From NCBI GenBank assembly GCA_964563335.1, contig CAZLWL010000115.1, forward strand, positions 1-6,335: 6,335 nucleotides of DNA, written 5' to 3'. This DNA comes from QNBT01 sp964563335. Lineage in GTDB: Bacteria; Planctomycetota; Phycisphaerae; Sedimentisphaerales; Anaerohalosphaeraceae. Positions within the stretch are counted from its first letter, which is position 1, and each line of letters opens with the position of its first letter. The translations under genes were made by a program, and so were the position numbers. Shown here in pieces: positions 3,591 to 6,335 of this stretch. Below the pieces are notes generated by a model, which worked only from the letters and a program-made list of their open reading frames with translations, had not been told where the DNA came from and made no database searches.

Positions 3591-5947
3591 TTCTCTACAG
3601 CCGTTTCGCTTGAAGCGGCTTTGGCGGGAATATCTGTGATGGCCGGCCTTTTCTTTTTATCCGAGGTCTCTGTCTCGGCCGTCAAAAAAAAATCCTCGTC
3701 CCCCGACTTGCCGTCAGCGGTATAGCCTTCCACAACGCACAGCAGGCTCAGCAGAAAACTGAGCATGCTTTCGGCACCCTGGTTGACATTGACCCCGCTG
3801 GGTGTCAGGCCGTCCGAGCAGCCCTTCGTCGCAAAATCATAGACCGGGACATGCAAATCATTTTCACCTAAGAACCAGTCGAAGGCCTTTTTCTGTATTT
3901 TGAGATACTCGCTCCTGCCGGTGGCCTCGAAGGCGGCCCTTAACATCATAACGGTACTTGCGACCTCGACTGGCTGCTGGTCGAAGACGGCCCTTTGGCC
4001 GCCCCGTTTGTACCACCCTTTGCAGCCGATGAAGCTGAATTGCCGGCCGTCAAAGATTTTATCCAAGAGAAACTCACATGTCTTGTTCGCAACCTGGAGG
4101 TATTTTTCCTCACCCACCGTCAGGGCCGCCGTGTACAGTGCATCAGGAAGGACGGCATTATCGTAGGTGAGTATATCTTCAAACCACTGCCAATCGGGCG
4201 CGCAGCAGTCTTCATATTCGGCGAGCAGATGGTCGGCGGCCAGGGCCAAATAGCGCTTAATGTCACTGGCCCCGGGGAATTGCTCGAGGTACTGAGCCAT
4301 GCCGAATATCGAATAAGCCTTGCCGCGCAGGGAAAGCCGGGGTACATGTTTGACCGATTTATCAAAGCAGTCCTTTATCACGGGCAGATATCTGGGCAGC
4401 GGCGGCTTAGCCATAACCGCTCCGAAGGCCCACAATGTCCTGCCGAGGGCATCGTGGGGCCGCTCATCGGCGGCCCACTGCCGGTCAAAGGTCATAAAGT
4501 TTCGGACCGTCCCGTCGGCGTTCTGGGCGTGGCAGATAAACGACAGATACGTCTCGAACAGTCGCAGGGCCGCCGGCTCAGGATACTGGGCACAATACTT
4601 GGTCATCGCAACCACCGCCCTGGCGTTGTCATCCGTGCAGTAACCATGCTGCCTGTCCGGCACGGTGAACCTGGCGTGTTGATACAACCCCGTGTCGTCG
4701 GTCAGGCGCTGCAAATGTTCCAGCGGTGGCTCCGGGACCTCAAGGATTGATACGGCTTCATCAATCGCTGCAATTGCCTTAGCAGGGACGCGCGCGGGCA
4801 GCCGCTTGGCGGTGAAGGTCTTCCAGTAGGCTTTCCCTACCTGCGGCCAGGTCATTTTTCTGCCGTGGTCGTAGGCCTTTCGCCTGAGTGAGTAGAACAA
4901 CGTCTCATTGTCAGCTATTTCTATTATGGACTTGGCTAAGTGGGCGGGGTCGTTGAACCTGACGAGCTTTCCGCGGCCCCCGGCCAAGAGGTCCTCGGCG
5001 GCCCAGTACGGCGTTGAGACGACCGCTTTGCCGGCGCCGACGGCATAGGCGAGGGTGCCGCTGGTCAACTGCTCCCTATTGAGATAGGGCGTTACGTAGA
5101 GGTCGGCGGCACAGAGGAAGTTGTGAAGCTCCCCGTCGCTGACAAATCGGTTATGGAAGATTACGTGCTCGGCGAGGCCAAGGTCTTTGACCATGCGATT
5201 CAAACCGAGCCTGTATGCCTCACCTTCATGACGAACGACTTCGGGGTGCGTTGCCCCCAATATGATGTACAAAGCCGTGTGGTCGGCCTTGACGATTGCG
5301 GGCATAGCTTTGAGCATCATCTCGATACCTTTGCTTCTGCTCAACAACCCAAATGTGAGGATTGTTCTTCGGCCATCCATGCCGAATTTGTGCTTGTAAT
5401 AGCTGCTGTCGACAAAGGGCAAATCCGGCATTCCGTGTGGAATAACCTCCACCTTTTTTGAAGGCACGGCGTATATATCACCGAGCATCTTTATGCCGCG
5501 TTTGTTCATCACGATGACTTTGCGTGAAGCCTCACAGAGGGCTACCATGGCCCTGTAAAAGGGAGTCTGGGGTTCATCGAGTATGGTATGTAGGGTGGTA
5601 ATTATCGGGGCGTTCACCCTTCGCAACAAGAGGTTCAGATGTGAGCCTGCATCGCCGCCGAAGAGGCCGAATTCATGCTGGATGGAGATGAAGTCCACGT
5701 GACTGAAATTTATGTAGTCGGCGGCACAGACGTAGTCGTTCTTGACGTTGCGGCGGACCTCGAACTTGACGGGATTGGCATACTGGCAGGGACTGCCCGA
5801 CTGCATCGCCACCACCAGCGGGTCAAAGTCCTTTCCTGCCGTTGCAGCGATACTCTTGACAAGGTCTGAGGTAAATTCAGCGATGCCACATCTTCTCGGC
5901 GGGAAGGAAGAAATAAAGGCCACTTTCCTTGCTGAACTTTTTGCCAT
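3575..5947 (-). CDS. GT4 glycosyltransferase fused to an alpha/alpha-barrel glycosidase-like domain
   Basis: This 790-residue protein has two parts. Residues 8 to about 385 are a GT-B fold, GT4-type glycosyltransferase. The N-terminal loop reads FISSFPPRRCGIAEFTSDL, and the donor-binding half has ILTFGLLSRSKGIEMM (196-211) and LNREQLTSGTLAYAVGAGKAVV (289-310 region). From about 400 to 740 is an all-helical domain with HLQRLTDDTG (411-420), GYCTDDNAR (435-443), DWQWFEDILTYDNAVLPDAL (585-604) and a closing NQGAESMLSFLLSLL (723-737), which resembles (alpha/alpha)6-barrel proteins seen beside GH130 mannoside phosphorylases. No signal peptide or membrane span is visible, so it should be cytoplasmic. 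It probably builds or remodels a mannose- or glucose-containing glycan from a nucleotide sugar; donor and acceptor cannot be read. Residues 741-790 are a charged, low-complexity tail partly coded by spacer repeats. The start is well supported by GGAGG 8 nt upstream and a consensus promoter. No partner gene is within the window. Confidence 0.88.
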   Translation of the reverse strand: MAKSSARKVAFISSFPPRRCGIAEFTSDLVKSIAATAGKDFDPLVVAMQSGSPCQYANPVKFEVRRNVKNDYVCAADYINFSHVDFISIQHEFGLFGGDAGSHLNLLLRRVNAPIITTLHTILDEPQTPFYRAMVALCEASRKVIVMNKRGIKMLGDIYAVPSKKVEVIPHGMPDLPFVDSSYYKHKFGMDGRRTILTFGLLSRSKGIEMMLKAMPAIVKADHTALYIILGATHPEVVRHEGEAYRLGLNRMVKDLGLAEHVIFHNRFVSDGELHNFLCAADLYVTPYLNREQLTSGTLAYAVGAGKAVVSTPYWAAEDLLAGGRGKLVRFNDPAHLAKSIIEIADNETLFYSLRRKAYDHGRKMTWPQVGKAYWKTFTAKRLPARVPAKAIAAIDEAVSILEVPEPPLEHLQRLTDDTGLYQHARFTVPDRQHGYCTDDNARAVVAMTKYCAQYPEPAALRLFETYLSFICHAQNADGTVRNFMTFDRQWAADERPHDALGRTLWAFGAVMAKPPLPRYLPVIKDCFDKSVKHVPRLSLRGKAYSIFGMAQYLEQFPGASDIKRYLALAADHLLAEYEDCCAPDWQWFEDILTYDNAVLPDALYTAALTVGEEKYLQVANKTCEFLLDKIFDGRQFSFIGCKGWYKRGGQRAVFDQQPVEVASTVMMLRAAFEATGRSEYLKIQKKAFDWFLGENDLHVPVYDFATKGCSDGLTPSGVNVNQGAESMLSFLLSLLCVVEGYTADGKSGDEDFFLTAETETSDKKKRPAITDIPAKAASSETAVEKTEGG

Positions 5948-5955
5948 ACTTTATG

Positions 5956-5960
5956 CCTCC
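5956..5960 (-). promoter_or_regulatory. Ribosome binding site of the glycosyltransferase gene
   Basis: GGAGG on the minus strand is 8 nt before the ATG at 5947 and fixes the start. Confidence 0.75.
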
Positions 5961-5994
5961 ATGCCGGTAAACCTAAAGCGATTGAAGTTGCCTC

Positions 5995-6023
5995 ATTTTA
6001 TGCCTGATGCTCCGGGCTGTCAA
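5995..6023 (-). promoter_or_regulatory. Sigma70-type promoter of the glycosyltransferase gene
   Basis: On the minus strand, a perfect TTGACA (6018-6023) and TAAAAT (5995-6000, five of six consensus bases) are separated by exactly 17 nt. Transcription would begin near 5988, giving a leader of about 40 nt. The gene therefore appears to be the first, and within the window the only, member of its transcript. Confidence 0.65.
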
Positions 6024-6061
6024 GCGAAATTTATATTATTCCACATTAAAATAAAGAAAAA

Positions 6062-6108
6062 AAGGAGACTGTAGTAGCTTTACAGAGCAAATAATATGTA
6101 AGCTCCTT
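6062..6108. other. Possible stem-loop in the right-hand spacer
   Basis: AAGGAG (6062-6067) can pair with CTCCTT (6103-6108), and inside it CTGTA (6069-6073) with TACAG (6081-6085). The inner and outer stems are separated by an unpaired AT-rich stretch, so the fold is weak. No T-run follows. It may be chance in AT-rich DNA. Confidence 0.2.
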
Positions 6109-6115
6109 GAATACA

Positions 6116-6335
6116 ATGACTTATAGAAAATCTAACTTAACCAATAGCACATTCCGGGTTCCTGTTCCAGCGGATCCAAACATAAATTTGGTTTTTGCCA
6201 CGATTCGGCTGCAAGCAACACATGCCCACAAAGCAGGATACTCTGTAATCTTGCTACAGTCTCAAAAAAAGAATAATATTCTCAAACTGACCGTTTTTGT
6301 TTTTAGACACGGATTAACACAGATTAACACTGTTT
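6116..6335 (+). CDS. Doubtful open frame running off the right edge
   Basis: ATG at 6116 opens 73 codons with no stop to the end of the window (MTYRKSNLTNSTFRVPVPAD...). I do not recognise the product. No Shine-Dalgarno sequence precedes the ATG, and the 3' part runs through an A7 tract and a tandem GATTAACAC repeat. An equally protein-like frame exists on the opposite strand (about 6275 down to 6129, ending ...GMCYWLS). One of the two may be a gene remnant; neither is convincing. Confidence 0.15.
   Translation, partial: MTYRKSNLTNSTFRVPVPADPNINLVFATIRLQATHAHKAGYSVILLQSQKKNNILKLTVFVFRHGLTQINTV
6312..6330. repeat. Tandem GATTAACAC repeat
   Basis: GATTAACAC occurs at 6312-6320 and 6322-6330, a 10-bp period with A between, preceded by ACACG and followed by TG. 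Similar GTGTTAATCTGTGTTAATC words are, to my memory, abundant dispersed spacer repeats in several environmental bacterial genomes. It may continue beyond the window. Confidence 0.5.

Noticed and set aside
3995..4750. A 251-codon open frame on the plus strand inside the glycosyltransferase gene.
   Set aside because: It is antisense to well-conserved domain sequence, lacks a ribosome binding site and has no recognisable protein features; it is a shadow frame.
6129..6275. A minus-strand frame of about 49 codons ending in ...LDPLEQEPGMCYWLS.
   Set aside because: It looks somewhat protein-like but has no start codon near its upstream end, follows a TGA, and overlaps another open frame on the opposite strand. 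It could be a gene remnant but cannot be supported.
6312..6330. GATTAACAC tandem as the start of a CRISPR array.
   Set aside because: The unit is 10 bp without spacers, so it is a simple tandem or dispersed repeat.

Overview
The window is bacterial DNA with four recognisable genes and two long, repeat-laden spacers. A Gram-negative-style lipoprotein signal, a two-domain sugar enzyme and many short degenerate repeats suggest an environmental genome. I suspect Planctomycetota (Phycisphaerae-like), but that rests on recalled protein style and the sequence does not prove it.

Layout: positions 1 to about 750 hold no convincing gene but several small inverted and direct repeats. A good sigma70-type promoter at 762-790 (+) leads through a roughly 190-nt structured leader, which includes two exactly interlocking palindromes, to a small lipoprotein gene (989-1357, +). 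That gene looks cut short at its 3' end. Convergent to it lies a two-gene restriction-modification operon on the minus strand: a D12-class (Dam-like) adenine methyltransferase (2124-3044) followed by a winged-helix/HNH endonuclease (1411-2121), with its own consensus-like promoter at 3098-3126. A second repeat-rich spacer (about 3130-3574) follows. Next is a long minus-strand gene (3575-5947) for a 790-residue GT4 glycosyltransferase fused to an alpha-helical, glycosidase-like C-terminal domain, with a clear promoter (5995-6023) and ribosome binding site. The right end is AT-rich, with one doubtful open frame running off the edge and a tandem GATTAACAC motif.

The main observation is that both restriction-modification genes are broken by exactly one in-frame stop codon each. 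The methyltransferase starts at an ATG with a good ribosome binding site and promoter, but codon 15, where the family has the glycine of its AdoMet-binding YQGSKR-type motif, is TGA. The endonuclease has TAG at codon 203, after which the same frame continues for 33 family-like residues to a second TAG. Everything else in both frames is intact. This looks like a recently silenced module, or possibly sequence errors. The module is visibly more AT-rich than the glycosyltransferase gene and sits beside a truncated gene and between repeat clusters, consistent with an acquired accessory island. I see no CRISPR array, tRNA, rRNA, transposase or replication origin.
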